NCBI GenBank assembly: GCA_949825025.1
Contig: OX463785.1
Coordinates: 4,691,979-4,755,978, forward strand
DNA from: Siphlonurus alternatus
Taxonomy: Eukaryota; Arthropoda; Insecta; Ephemeroptera; Siphlonuridae
Reading direction: 5' to 3'
Length of the DNA stretch: 64,000 bases
This document shows, one piece after another, positions 10,215 to 25,846 of the stretch. The notes under the pieces were generated by a model. It saw only the letters and a program-made list of their open reading frames with translations. It did no database searches and had not been told where the DNA came from. Within the stretch, counting starts at the first letter, position 1, and every line of letters starts with the position of its first letter. A program made the translations under genes and the position numbers.

Positions 10215-11990
10215 AGTTTAAAAAAAAATATTCGCACGAATTGCACGAATTTAATGATAATGCCATTTTATCGCAAACCAACTACAGTTCAATAAATATA
10301 AGGTTACCACTGGAATGAGCCGGAAGTGGAAGGATTTTGGCCAAACTATAAAAATGAAAAATTTAAAAGTCTTGTAATAGTTTGAAATCCCTAATTAAAT
10401 ATTAATCTTTCTTCAATATTCCACGTTAAAAAAACTACATCTGTAAGTCTGTTTATTTTTTTTTATCTTAAATATTATATCAAATAAGGTTGAACTTTTC
10501 ATCTGTTGAGATGTTTATTAATCTCAACATAAATTATATATTAACCTTTGATTAGAGATTACAATCAATCATAAATAATTTGAGGTGTTTGAGGTAAAAA
10601 AAAAGTTCGTGACTCTTCAATATGATATCAATGTTTGTATAAATTTGGTAGATAAAAAATAAAAAAAAAAATGATGAGATAATATATAATGTTGCCTAAG
10701 ATTTTTGAACTCTATTGTTAGTATCAGTCTGATAATTCAAGCATATTAATTTCAAATCATAAGCATGACATTTTCTTTTTAAAAAACAATTAATTAAAGG
10801 AATAAATGAAATATAATGACATAATGTCCCTACTTTCACGTACTTATAGTTTGATGATAGTGTATAGTAACTGTACTTAAAACTGGAGGCTTTGTAAATG
10901 AAAATAATAGAAGGTTTATTATTTAGGTAGAGAAAACGTCGATCAGCTGTTTTTTAGCTCCATATGATTAACATGTAAACCTTAGCAAATTCACAAAAAT
11001 TCTGAAATTTTTTTGAGAGGCATGTATTGGTGCCTAAAAGCCATATAGAAAAATTTTCAAAATAATTTATCGAGACGATTTTTTTGGTTAATTTATTTAA
11101 TTTTCAGCATAGGGTTTTTCCATGGAGAGCCAAACTAAAAACTTAATTAAAAAAAATAGCCAACATTTTTAGTAAAAAAATGAGAAAATTCGAGGAAACG
11201 CCTTTTTGCCTCTCATGGAGCATAAAATATTAAAAATATTGTCACCTTTTCATCCTTTTTGATCGAGTAATAAATAAGATGTGTTTTGAGGTTAAAAAAT
11301 TAGATTTAGACGTGTAAAGGATGAGTTGAAGACGTAATATTTCACCTACTTAAGTGGGGAAGTAGGGTATAGTATATTTATATTGTCTTATTTTTTTAAA
11401 TGTGCATCAATTTCCCTCCAGTTTCCATTATATTAACAACGTAATGACATTGTCTTTAAATATTCCAATTAGCGTTAACCGAAACGAAAATTAACTTTGC
11501 AACATTACAGTATTTTTTACATAAATTTTCATCAAAAATTTTCAAGCTTAATATTTATCAATTAATGATTAATTTATTCAATTTGCAATGTAATTTTTTT
11601 TCAGGCTCTAACATGTTTTGATTGTGGATTTCTTATGATTTCAAAATTACATTATTATACTGAAGTAAATAAAAAAATAAAAACAAATCAATAATTTTGT
11701 CTTATTATATTTTTTATTCATTTACAGTACTAGTAAATTATATAAAACAATGGCTTCTTATAAAACAACTTTGACAAAAATTATTTTATTATAAAGCTGC
11801 ATTTTTAACATGAGTGTAAATTTAAAAAATAATCACTTCATACAACATTTGGAATGCAGCAAATAAATGAAGCTAATAGCTGCCAATTTGTTTAATTAAT
11901 AACATTATAATCATTAATATAACAATTTATTGAAGTACATGATTTAATTTTTTTACAAAATGAAACATAGATTTCAAAATAAGGTAAATT
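10215..11990. other. AT-rich intergenic DNA with MITE fragments
   Basis: It contains half of a D-family inverted-repeat MITE (10,958-11,160) and a partial B-family MITE (11,205-11,353, with AGACGTGTAAAGGATGAGTTG). A possible lectin A polyA signal (AATAAA on the minus strand) is at 11,926-11,931. No coding region was found. Confidence 0.55.
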
Positions 11991-12061
11991 TAAATTAATT
12001 TAAATCTACCGCCATTTATAATTTAGATTACAATTAAAAACATACACATCGTTGATGACAT

Positions 12062-15601
<3,540 letters not shown>

Positions 15602-15670
15602 GATGGCTTTGATCTGAAACGAAATAAGGATATTATTAATATTTTATTTTACTATGATGCTAATTACTAA

Positions 15671-15993
15671 CAATGGAGTATCGAACTCAATTTTTTTATT
15701 GCAGAAATGGATAGAGGGTGCAAAGTTATGCTACCCTGATTTTTTTAAAGATTTTTTGAGACCGGGAAGTATTTATAAAAAAATTATTAAAAGTCCTTTT
15801 TGTGACGTCACGAGACGCCGCTCATTAAGAAAAAGATAGGACTTGCCGCCTCGTGACGTCACAAAAAGGACTTTCAATAATTTTTAAAATATAGTTCCCG
15901 GTCTAAAAAAATCTGCAAAAAATCAAGGTAGCATAACTTTGCACCCTCTATCCATTTCTGCAGTAAAAAAAATTATGAGGTCGATACTCCATT
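15671..15993. mobile_element. Palindromic MITE, P family
   Basis: CAATGGAGTATCGAACTCAA at the left returns inverted at the right (GTCGATACTCCATT). It has GTGACGTCAC twice around a spacer with AAGATAGGACTTGCCGCC. It lies in the first intron of lectin A, between the 5' UTR exon and the ATG exon. Confidence 0.85.
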
Positions 15994-16377
15994 CTAAGAG
16001 TATTAAAAAACAAAGTAAAGCTAGCATCGAAAAAAAAAATATGATGACACATGCTACACCAGAGAGAGATGGGGGGGGGGTCAAAATCACCAGCTAATAA
16101 AATCAAATGTGTTTTTAACTACTTTCTTTTCCGGAAATACTTACTCTTTGACTAACTAGGGATTACAAATCTTTTCAGATTTTTAGAGCAATATTTCGCA
16201 ATATTTTTCCCACTTTAAGTGATTTGGAAAATGGGTCGCTTTGACCCTCTCCCCTCCCTTGGTAAATTGTGTGACAAAAAAGTATCTTGATAATACTAAG
16301 GTCATTAAACACAATATTCTACTCTTAAAAATAAATTGGCACTTAACGTTTACTGTCTTACATTTCAATCAACTCAC

Positions 16378-16442
16378 CAGATAGTTTCGATGTAAGAAGA
16401 AGTAGTGATTTGATTTGGTGTGGAATGGATTGTCTTATATAG
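16378..16442 (-). promoter_or_regulatory. Lectin A TATA promoter and 5' UTR exon
   Basis: On the minus strand CTATATAAGA (16,442-16,433) is a good TATA box. About 25-30 bp downstream begins an untranslated first exon ending at 16,378 with ACTATCTG|GTGAGT. Lectin B has the same arrangement, including ACTATCTG|GTAAGT at its first donor, which supports homology of the promoter regions. Confidence 0.7.
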
Positions 16443-16982
16443 AGCCAAGATCCTTGTCTGTCATTTGTAAGTGTGGTAATATTAATAAAAAAAAAACATT
16501 GATATCAAATCAAAGGTTCCAAACTTCCCAATTGCAACATATATTCCTCATTGCAACACATTTTCTTCTGTATTTGCCAATGTATTTGCCAAAAATCCTT
16601 CAAATTTTTTATTTTAATCTGACATCTAGTTCTTTAAACACAGATTTTAATTGATACTTATTTACCCAACAAACCATACTGCAGATGATAGCTCTAGATT
16701 AGCTCTAAACTTGCTTAATAGATGCAAATTACTTAAATTAACGATAAAGTTTGTGTCAATAGAAAAACAAACAAACCTATCAGATGTACCTGTCAGACCC
16801 GTATAATATTATTTATTATGAAGTGGTGATGAAATATCAATAAGAAACAAAAATTATTTAGCTATGCAATTGTATAGGTATTGCAAATTATAAAAAACTT
16901 ATATTTTTAAAATTTACGCTTTCACAACTTTATATAGTAACTAAAAATTTCCTTCATTTTTTTTTCTCTCGGAACTCTAGCA
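16443..16982. other. AT-rich intergenic stretch
   Basis: No gene-like signal was seen upstream of lectin A in this interval. Confidence 0.5.
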
Positions 16983-17325
16983 TTATCCAAAGTCTTCTAC
17001 TCGCAATGGTTGTAACAAAACATTGTTTATAATGTCTGTCACATGAAACCTTTTTCATTGTTAAACATGGGACGACGTATAGTGCCTGATTTTGCTACCA
17101 GAGCAGGGATTATTGGCTCTAGTAGACACAAAAACTTTTAACATTGATGGGTAATTTTTAATAATAAGTTATTAACATGTAAACAGCTAAGGCAGTCTGA
17201 ATGCTCTGATGTAAATCAACAACCGTCCCGTGTTTTTCACTTGCAGGATAGACATTACCAACAATACTTTGTTATAAACTTGTTTATAAATAAATTAATA
17301 AAGTATTGTTGTATCGAGTATAATA
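16983..17325 (+). mobile_element. Dispersed repeat, C family
   Basis: It shares blocks in inverted order with 42,272-42,834: TCTTCTACTCGCAATGGTTG, TGTTAAACATGGG, and CCAACAATACTTTGTTATAA near GTATTGTTGTATCGAG. The latter pair makes a local hairpin at one end. The lectin B copy carries a MITE inside it; this one does not, so ~340 bp is the empty length. Confidence 0.6.
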
Positions 17326-17641
17326 GAAGACTTTAAAAATTACTATTTTTTTTTTGTCTCAAGCTATAGCTAGAGAAGGGGGGGGGGAGTGAACGAAACA
17401 CTATAGTTACATCCCTTTAATAAAGTATTTAAAAGCTTATTTACCCTCATTATTTCATTATTTCCTGGACATGCCGGACATGTGTTGCTCATTTTTTTCA
17501 GTTTTTTTTGGAGCAGTTTTTTTTTTATATTTTATCTCTGCTTCAACAGTAAGTTTCGACCTGTCCTCCCCTTTCCTCCTCACGGACCCACGGGCCCTAT
17601 CTCTTGGTAATGCTAGAAACTAAAGAACCATGAAACTTCCA

Positions 17642-17892
17642 GAGTTGAAATAAATTTCATCTTTTCTTCGTTATTATAATAAGCTCTCTTCTTATTTTGC
17701 ACCATTTTAGAGGAAAAAAAAGAGGAAAAGACGAGATTACGTATTTTTTCCTCTTCTTGAGCATAAAATATTAAAAATGATATCTTTATTTCATACTCAC
17801 TTTGAGTGAAGAGGATATAAGATGTGTTTTAGAGGTAAAAAGATTAGGTTTAGACGTGTAAAGGGTGAGTTAAAGACGTAATTTTTTAACTA
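17642..17892 (+). mobile_element. MITE, B family
   Basis: GAGTTGAAATAAATTTCAT at the start, CACTTTGAGTGAAGAGG inside, and GAGTTAAAGACGTAATTTTT at the end. Confidence 0.7.
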
Positions 17893-18384
17893 TAGCTAGG
17901 GCGTATTGGGATGAACAGTATTTCATGAAGGATGCCATCAATCACATTTAAATCCACATTTAAAAAAAAAATAAAAAAAAATATCTAAAATTTAATGCTT
18001 ATTACATGGTGTAGATAATTATTTAAGGTGGTTGCATGAGCAACGCAATCATTCTACCTTACAGGAGCTGGGAGAAAAAAAATGCGCGCGCAGACCCCCC
18101 ATTCTGATGATTCTGAGCGATATTTAATTAAAAAACTTAAAAATTACAAAACAGAATATTAAAAATTATAAAATCTGGGGAAATATTAGACTCTCAGAAT
18201 GAATATCATAAGTATTTTAATTTGGTTCGTGTTATAAATTTGGCAAAATCTGTCATAACATGGGGATAAATTTGATGACATGAAGCAACTGTAAAGAAGA
18301 TGTCATAACCCATAAACTTGATACAAGAAATCAATTATCAGAATGTACGTTATCACATCATGTATATAATTGTACCATTATCAA

Positions 18385-18745
18385 ATAATAGATATGGTGA
18401 AAGAACCTTGGATGTCCTTTTATCTAAAATTTGGAATACATTCCATTGTTTATTAAAGAGTCAAAGGGTAAAATTGAACTTAAAATCCAAAAATTAAAAA
18501 TTTGTTTATATCCCATAATATTTTTCGTTTCAGTTTTTTTAATTTTTTTTTTTTTTTTTTTTTAGTGCAATTTGCAATTGTATGTTGTATACTATATTTT
18601 TCTTGCTGACTTTTGCAATTTTGTTCTGCTGAGCTCATTAAAAATGTAAGATGATTGTAAAAAAAGTACCTACCTATGAGGCTTCTGGCCTTGGTAGGAC
18701 TGTATTGTTGTTTTTTATGAATAAAAAAATTAAAAACAAAAAAAT
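18385..18745 (+). pseudogene. LINE 3' remnant
   Basis: The plus-strand frame around 18,390-18,500 reads YGERTLDVLLSKIWNTF with a basic tail, which has the YGxR...IWN pattern at the end of many LINE reverse transcriptases. A T-rich segment and a 3' end with AATAAA and an A-rich tail at ~18,720-18,745 follow. The frame is otherwise decayed. Confidence 0.4.
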
Positions 18746-18801
18746 TAATTAATTTATAATATTCTCACAAAATGTCATTGTACTTATGAAAATTGCATGC
18801 T

Positions 18802-19120
18802 AATGGAGTATTGACCTCAATTTTTTTATTGCAGAAATTAATAGAGCGTGCAAGGTTATGCTACCCTGATTTTTTTCAGATTTTTTAGAGCCCGGGAACT
18901 ATTTTTAACAAATTATTGAAAGTTCTTTTCGTGACGTCACGAGACGCCACTCCTTAAGAAAAAGATAGGACTTGCCACCGTGTGACGTCACAAAAAGAAT
19001 TTTTAATAATTTTTTAAAAATACTTCCCGGACTCTAAAAAATCTGAAAAAAAGCAAGGTAGCATAACTTTGCACGCTCTATCCATTTCTGCAATAAAAAA
19101 AATGAGGTCAATACTCCATT
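18802..19120. mobile_element. Palindromic MITE, P family
   Basis: AATGGAGTATTGACCTCAAT at the left and its inverse at the right, with GTGACGTCAC motifs around the centre. Confidence 0.85.
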
Positions 19121-19512
19121 GTTTGCCATTCTAAGCACGGTGTTACATGGACAACAGATAGTTTTTGATTACATTATAAATAATAATCCCTGGTACACCG
19201 CAACAAGCCTTTGTGTGATCATCGCTATCAGATTGAGGGTTCAACTTTTAAGATTTTATTATCTCTAGATGCTTTTCATTGTAAAAACTTAAATTTTATT
19301 GTTTATTTTATTAAGATTAGAAAGATCAAAGGTTTTGGGTTCGTCTACCCAATGTACTCTGTTACCTAACCATAGATGACTTAATAGATAAAAATCTAGC
19401 GATTGATATAATATTGAAACAAGGTTATGTGGTAAATATAAAAAAATAAGTAAATAAAATAATATTATAATCTAGCAACTGACTTCTGGCTGCCATATTT
19501 ATTATCAATTGC

Positions 19513-19794
19513 CCGAGTTGAAATAAATTTCATATCTTATTTGCTAATACACGCTCTTTCCTAGTCTAATTCGTTCCTATGTTGCACCATTTTAGAGCGT
19601 AAAAAGAAGGAAAAAGACGAGATTAAACTTATTTTTTCCTCTTCTTGAACATAAAATGTTAAAAACATTGTCTTTATTTTATCCTCACTTTGAGCAAAGA
19701 GAAAATAAGATGTTTTAGAGTTTAGAGGTATAAGGATCATGCTTAGACGTGTAATGGATGAGTTGAAGACGTAATTTTTCAACTAGAGTGCATG
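19513..19794 (+). mobile_element. MITE, B family
   Basis: Starts CGAGTTGAAATAAATTTCAT and ends GACGTAATTTTTCAACTAG; the termini are inverted repeats of about 10 bp. Confidence 0.7.
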
Positions 19795-19848
19795 GTCATG
19801 TAATGGAATCAATACAGTGACATAAATAAAAACTTAACAAAAGACCTC

Positions 19849-19966
19849 GATCAGAACAGCATAAAGACCATTGCAGCTAGGTAAAGGCTATTGTTGCAAC
19901 AATGTAAATAAGAAACAGCTGACCTTTATCTGCAATGGTCTTATTGGTCTTTATGCTGTTTTGATC
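19849..19966. repeat. 118-bp hairpin-forming inverted repeat
   Basis: GATCAGAACAGCATAAAGAC with CATTGCAG returns as CTGCAATG ... GTCTTTATGCTGTTTTGATC, with a loop of ~50 nt. It lies 3' of the protease gene. Confidence 0.7.
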
Positions 19967-20175
19967 CTAATGGCCTCAATTGTTGAAGGATAAGACCCCT
20001 CTGTGTAAGGTTCAGCCAATCGAAGTGCGTAATTGCAGTGACGTCACATAAAAAGTATAAAAAGTGTAACAGTTTAAACACCAAATTTGACAGTGGGCGA
20101 ACGTGACACCACCATAGTTATTGCAGCCACCATGTTTTTAGGTAAAATAATGAAACACCACTTAGTTTCCATGCA

Positions 20176-20181
20176 TTTATT
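20176..20181 (-). terminator. Protease polyA signal
   Basis: AATAAA on the minus strand, about 45 bp after the protease stop codon at 20,226-20,228. Confidence 0.6.
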
Positions 20182-20439
20182 GATCATTCAGTTACATTGG
20201 ATTTCTACCTATGTAATACTGCCACCTAGGCTCTGATCATGGCGGTCATTCCCGCGGTCGATGCGATCCACTGCAGGAAGCTAGTGACACGTGCGAAGCC
20301 CTGGGGGTAGCCGGTACACGTGGGTCCAGAGAATGACGTCACTCCGATCAGGGTCCAGTTGCCATCAGCCTCCTTGTAGACCAGTGGGCCGCCACTGTCG
20401 CCCTGAGTCACCACGAATACAGTCAAATTTACCTCATTT

Positions 20440-20635
20440 TTCATACGGAAGTAGCCGGAAGTGTGAGGTTTCTATTATAGTGTTTCTGTCTGTATTTCAG
20501 CGCCACATTTTCACATATTTCAGTATTTCTGCGTAAAACTTATACTCTGAATAAAGTTTCAAAACTAATTAAGCGACAAACAGAAGAGCTGCACTTCCAG
20601 CTACTTCCGGTTGGAATATAAAACCTATTTGACGT
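20440..20635. repeat. Imperfect inverted repeat in the last protease intron
   Basis: CGGAAGTAGCCGGAAGTG (left) faces CACTTCCAGCTACTTCCGG (right), ~190 bp overall; probably a decayed MITE. Confidence 0.45.
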
Positions 20636-21227
20636 ACTGTATATTTCCTTTTTATCACAAGTTTTACAGTTACACGCGCAACTTCCATATAATATAGAGA
20701 TTAAATTATTTATAGAGACGGGCACACGGGGCACAAAATCCGTGCACTCTTCTTGTTTCATTTTTAGTATAATAGAAAAAGTGTAATAAAATTACACAAT
20801 CGTATTATTTAATAGTATATTAATTGGCTTCGAGCTAATAATGAAAATTTGGCTTCACAATAAAGAAACAAAAGTATAACCATATATTACTAAAAAATAC
20901 CTCACTAGTGCCTTTTTACATTCGGTCTTAATATGTTACCTTCATCAGTCGTGGATCCAGAAAAATTTTTGGAGGGGGTTGCCTCCATAAAGCCAATGTT
21001 AAAAAAAATTGGAGTGGTGGAAATGCCTATATTGCCCATGTTAAATACAAAATTTGGGGGGGGGGGGGCTGCACCCCCCTGTATCAATGCCTGACCTTCA
21101 TAAAGAAATGACCTTGGGCAAGGTGGTGGGAGCTCACCTGACAGATGGACGAGGTGGCCGAGGCGTCCACGCAGAGGGTGGAGCTGACGACAGTAGTTCC
21201 GTACACCGCCGCGCAGTTGGCGTTGGT

Positions 21228-22814
21228 TTGATTGATTGATTGATTTATATTTTGGGGCAATTGACACATTTTGGTCATGTATGCCCCCAGCGCGGCCTTT
21301 AAGAGACCGCAGATTTTTGACTGTTTCCCATATGGGATTTTATTTCTTTGTTTATTGTGTCTATGTTTTGATTTTCTTTGTTTTTCTCGTTTCTTTTCTT
21401 TGTTTGTTTCTGTTTACAGCTCTCTTCGTAGGTTCGCCTTAGTGGTGAACTCTAAGATGCGCTGCACTGCTTCCTCGTCGTTTGCGAGAACCTCTTTAGT
21501 GGAGCCTGTCATTTTGCAGGTCCTTCTTTCTTCCACGTAGTGGCGACAGTCCGTGAGGATGTGGTCCACTGTCAGTTCTTCGGCACAGGTTGCACACAGA
21601 GGAGAGGCTTCGTGCTCCATGAGGTGGCCGTGTGTCAGCCTGGTGTGTCCGATGCGCAGTCTGGCGAGGATGACCTCGTCCCTGCGGTTCTTTCTGTAGC
21701 TGGTCTGCCATGCGCGTGGCATTTCCTTGATGTTCCGCAGTTTGTTGTCATATGTGACCTCTTGCCACGATGCTTCCCATCTCCTTTGGATGTCCAGTTG
21801 TAGCGAGTTGCGGAAGTCGTCTGATGTGATCTCCTCCGAGTCCCAGTCCTCTTTCTCAGAGGCTCGCTTTGCGGCTTTGTCTGCAGCCTCATTTCCAGGG
21901 ATTCCAGCATGGCCGGGTACCCAGAGGAAAGAGACGTATTTGTCCTGGTTTGCCAACTGGTAGAGACAATCTTGGATTTTCTTTGCCAGTGGATTCTTGG
22001 GGAATGTTTTCTCAATTGTCTGGAGGCTACTGAGGGAGTCGGTACAGATCATAATGGATCTGTCGTCTCTTTCCAAACAGTGCTCGAGAGCTTTCCAGAT
22101 GGCGTACATTTCTGATGTGAATACACTTGTTTGCTCACGCAGGCAGTATCCATGTTCTTCGTTGTTGATGACGAAGGCACAACCAACGTCATCGTCCTTC
22201 TTTGAGCCATCGGTGAAGACCAGAGTGTAGTCTCTGTACTGATCTATCACTTCTGAGTAAATGCCCCTGTAGAGTAAGGGGTCTGTACTGTCTTTTTTGT
22301 TGTTTGCCAGGTCAAGTCTCACGCGTGGGCGTGGAATTTTCCACGGTGCAATCGAGCTTGGTACCTGGTTGTACACAGCGGGGAGATAGTGGATTCCCAG
22401 GTCTCCTGTGAGAAGTTCCCTCGCCCGGATGCCCAGAGGCCTTGTTGTTTTATGTCTTTGGAGGTATTTATTCCTGTGCTTTGGTTTGAAGACGCACTCG
22501 AATGTTGTGTGCTGTGGCTTGCTAAGAAGACTCGCGATGTAGTTGCAAGTTAGCAAGTCTCGCCTGCTCTTGAGTGGTGGTTCTCCAGCCTCTGCACAGA
22601 GGCTTTCTATTGGGCTAGAGCGAAATGCTCCTGTGGCCAGCCTCAGTCCAGTGTTGTGGACTGGGTCAAGCGTTTTGATATATGACGGTCTAGCTGAGTT
22701 GTAGATTATTGCTCCATAGTCTAGCTTGGAACGAACCAGGGCCCGATAGAGTCGTAAGAGTACCACTCGGTCAGCACCATAGGACTTTCCACTCAAGACA
22801 CGGAGAAGGTTAAG
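21228..22814 (-). mobile_element. I-element copy I-1, 5'-truncated, inside protease exon 6
   Basis: The 3' end with a (CAAT)n tail lies at 21,228. The copy stops at 22,814 inside ORF2, after the reverse transcriptase core and before the full thumb. The retained ORF2 part (22,814-21,414) covers the distal thumb, RNase H (FTDGS, SEMYAIWKAL, CTDSLSSL, GHAGIPGNEAAD) and the C-terminal CCHC. Exon sequence flanks both sides with a ~12-bp target duplication, preceded on the 5' side by an extra GCCAAC. 5' truncation is usual for target-primed insertion. It carries T at 21,951 and A at 22,209, markers used to show that I-2 is a chimera. Confidence 0.9.
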
Positions 22815-23514
22815 GTTGGCGTTGGCGTTGGTGATCACCGTCCGGGTCACAGAGTTGAGCACCTGACTCACCGCGCCACCTGGGGGAAAATTAGAAGTTA
22901 AATAGATGTTAATCCAGGGAGAGTTTCAACGTACTAAAATCAAGTCCCTGTTTGCGTTAGTGGTATATCCTGAGCAACTCGCAGAAGCCAAAGTTTTAAA
23001 AAACATGTTTGTGACGTGCCATTAGACACGGCACACAAGACTAATGTTACGTTGCACTCACCGTTAGTGGTAGCTCCCCAGCCACTGGCAGTGGCTACAA
23101 TTCCGGCGAATGTGTTAGTGGCGTCAGAAAACCTTGGCAGACGGATGTATTTTATGGTTGCTGAAAAACAGGAGTCATGAGATGCGTTTACAATGACATT
23201 ATGAAGGTGTAACAGGATCAAAAGTGGCGTCACAGATTTTGTATAAATATAACCTCACGTTCCACTGTGACCTACCTGTGGTCCCCATCACGTTCTGCAG
23301 CCAGATCACAGCCACGTCGTTCTGTAGGGTGGTCGGGTTGTAGCTGGGCTGTTTAGTCACTGCATTCGCATGGTACTGGACGCGGCCTGTAGTGAACGTG
23401 TTCAGCTTGATGATGCCGAAGTTCAGCCAGAACTGGGTGCGGCTGCAAGGGGGGAGTTAGTTAATGTGTAAATATATTGGTATGTAAATAAGTTTGTTTT
23501 TCGACAAAGCTAAA

Positions 23515-24090
23515 AAAAAAAAATGCGCACACCTAAATGCGCACACCTAAATGCGCCTCTAGCGATTCAAGCAAAGCCTGAATTAGCAAAATAATATTTC
23601 CAGCTTTGCTTATTTAAATTCGATAATTTCTAGAAGTGATCAAATGAAAAAAACAGCAAAGCCCGAAGAAAAGTATTATTTCGGGCTTTGCTCATTTAAA
23701 TTTAATCATTTCTAGAAGTGATCAAATCAGAAATATCAAAGTCCTGAGAGAAATTCTATTTATGGCTTTGCTCAATTAAGTTTGATAATTTTTGGAAGCA
23801 ATATTGCTCAAATCAGAAAAAAAAAGACACAAAACTGAGAAGACATTTTATTTCAGACCCTACGTGAGTAAATAAAATTATCAATTCTTGGTTGGAGAAC
23901 AAGGCAAACACCGAAGTATACCTTCTTATAATTCCTTAATTCACAGAAGAATACCTTATGTGAACCAAAGACACTATATTAAATTAGCAAAACCCGAAAC
24001 AGAACTTCTCTTCGGGCATTGCTTTTCTGTTTTTATCACTTCTTGAAATCATCAAAATTAAGAAAGCAAAGCCCCAGTATTTATTAATTA
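23515..24090. repeat. Tandem hairpin repeats in protease intron 3
   Basis: It opens with ATGCGCACACCTAA in triplicate (23,523-23,560). Units of ~90 bp follow (23,568-23,820), each pairing AGCAAAGCCCGAA with TTCGGGCTTTGCT and followed by ATTTCTAGAAGTGATCAAAT. A diverged unit lies at 23,980-24,085. The array is copied at 29,559-30,134. Confidence 0.75.
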
Positions 24091-24951
24091 CGGATTTTGT
24101 TCAAATGGTTAGTGACACTTTTAGGTTTGTTGTGCGCGATTTTTCTGGGCTTTGGTGCCAACATATAAATATATCCCTTTCCCTATGTCACGTACTTGTG
24201 GACACAGTGAGCTGCGGTGAGTACATAGTTGCCGTAGATGAACGAGCCTCCACAGAAGGCCACGTTGTCAGCAACGATGGCCACTTGCCAGGGAAACTGT
24301 CCCACAATGGCTGCAGACCCACCGATGATTTGACCGTTCACCGTGGTTGCTCCTGTAACATTCCAAATATTTTTGCACCAAACTCTGATACCTGCTTACT
24401 GTAAAGAAATATCTAAACATTAGAGAGCTTCAAATTTTAACTTCAAAATAGCCCCGCTAGTGGATCCTCCAGGGGAGGATTTTAGCTTGTGTCTCTGGGG
24501 GGAGCGGTGCCCTATCTTGCAATGTTAAAATTTTGAATTGGAGGGTGACGGGTGGGGTTGGCAACATCTTCATGTATTTTGGGGACTTTGGAGGTTTGGG
24601 GCGTGTTCACCACAGCACCCCTTCCTTTAATCCACTGCGATCAGCATCGTCTGATCCACAATGATACGATGCTAAACTACAATGGTATAACGTCATTCAA
24701 AACAAGTATAATATTATTACCATTGGATCTGCTTCATGGAAGGTTTTCATTGAGGGACATGCTAACTTATAAGGTGCGTGAGAATATGATAATATCATGC
24801 ATGCAGACATATTTGTCATATTGTTAGCCATTTGCATAAAAAGCGAGACCTTATATAATATAATCGTATTAATTGATATTTATATAAAGAACAGGCTAAT
24901 TTGGGAACCACTACTCACCAAAAATGCACGTCACAGAACATCACCTTTATA

Positions 24952-25284
24952 CAATGGAGTATTGAACTCATTTTTTTTTATTGCAGAAATGGATAGAGGG
25001 TGCAAATTTATGCTACCCTAAATTTTTTCAGATATTTTTGAGACCGGGAACTATTTTTTTTTAAAAAATTTGAAAATCCTTCTTTTTGTGACGTCACGAG
25101 GCAGCAAGTCCTATCTTTTTCTTAAGAAGCGGCGTCTCCTGACGTCATAAAAAGGACATTCAATAATTATTTAAAAATAGTTCCCGGTCTCAAAAAAATG
25201 TGAAAAAAAAAAAATCAATGTAGCATAAATTTGCACCCTTTATCCATTTCTGCAATAAAAAAAATTGAGGTCGATACTCCATTG
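24952..25284. mobile_element. Palindromic MITE, P family (unit 1)
   Basis: Ends CAATGGAGTA / TACTCCATTG; central GTGACGTCACGAGGC. It lies in protease intron 2. The duplicate is at 30,996-31,328. Confidence 0.85.
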
Positions 25285-25741
25285 CAGAACTAGCTTGAAA
25301 TGCTGTGAAATTAAGAATTTGGCTGATATTCAACGAAATATGTTGTGACGGACTGGCAGAATGACATTCAGGGGGGAAGGATTAAGTCATAAAATATTGC
25401 AGTGATGTAAATTCTAAAGTGTAATCTATTTTTTTAAGGGAAGGATCGCGATGCAGCCCCTCTTTAACCTCCTCCTTTCTAGATCTGTTTTAAAAAAGAG
25501 GCGTAATCAAATATCAAATTTGATCACGGATGATTCAATGAAGGACATACGAAGGATAAAGTGAGTTACCTTTTGGTTTGTTACCGGCAAGAACAGGCAC
25601 GCCTGGGACACTCCATGTTACATCTGCTGCCTGGGAACACACAGGAAAGTGAAAATGTCGCTGCCCTTTCAAAATGTACTTACAATTAGTGCTGTGTCGG
25701 CACTTCAGTTCTCACTCATAAATATGTTGACTTTTTTTTTA

Positions 25742-25803
25742 AGTTACTGCCGAGATTCGAACCCCGGATTTCCATCAAATCTGAACGCTTCACCAACTGT
25801 AGA
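25742..25803 (-). other. tRNA-like fragment
   Basis: On the minus strand ACAGTTGGTGAAGCG (A-box-like) is followed ~30 nt later by CCGGGGTTCGAATCTCGG, a paired T-arm with a B-box-like loop. The D arm is short and the acceptor pairing is poor. This suggests a tRNA pseudogene or a tRNA-derived SINE head, not a working tRNA. The duplicate is at 31,786-31,847. Confidence 0.35.
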
Positions 25804-25846
25804 GACTTCAATAACTTTTAATTATTATTAATGGTATAATGATTTA

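Noticed and set aside
21053..21070. G-run at 21,057 as a G-quadruplex regulator
   Set aside because: A single homopolymer tract inside an intron; it may be a sequencing or slippage feature and has no supporting context.
21414..22871. 485-codon minus-strand frame (and its copy at 27,458-28,915) as a free-standing gene
   Set aside because: Its start is not an ATG but lies inside protease exon 6; the body is the C-terminal part of I-element ORF2.
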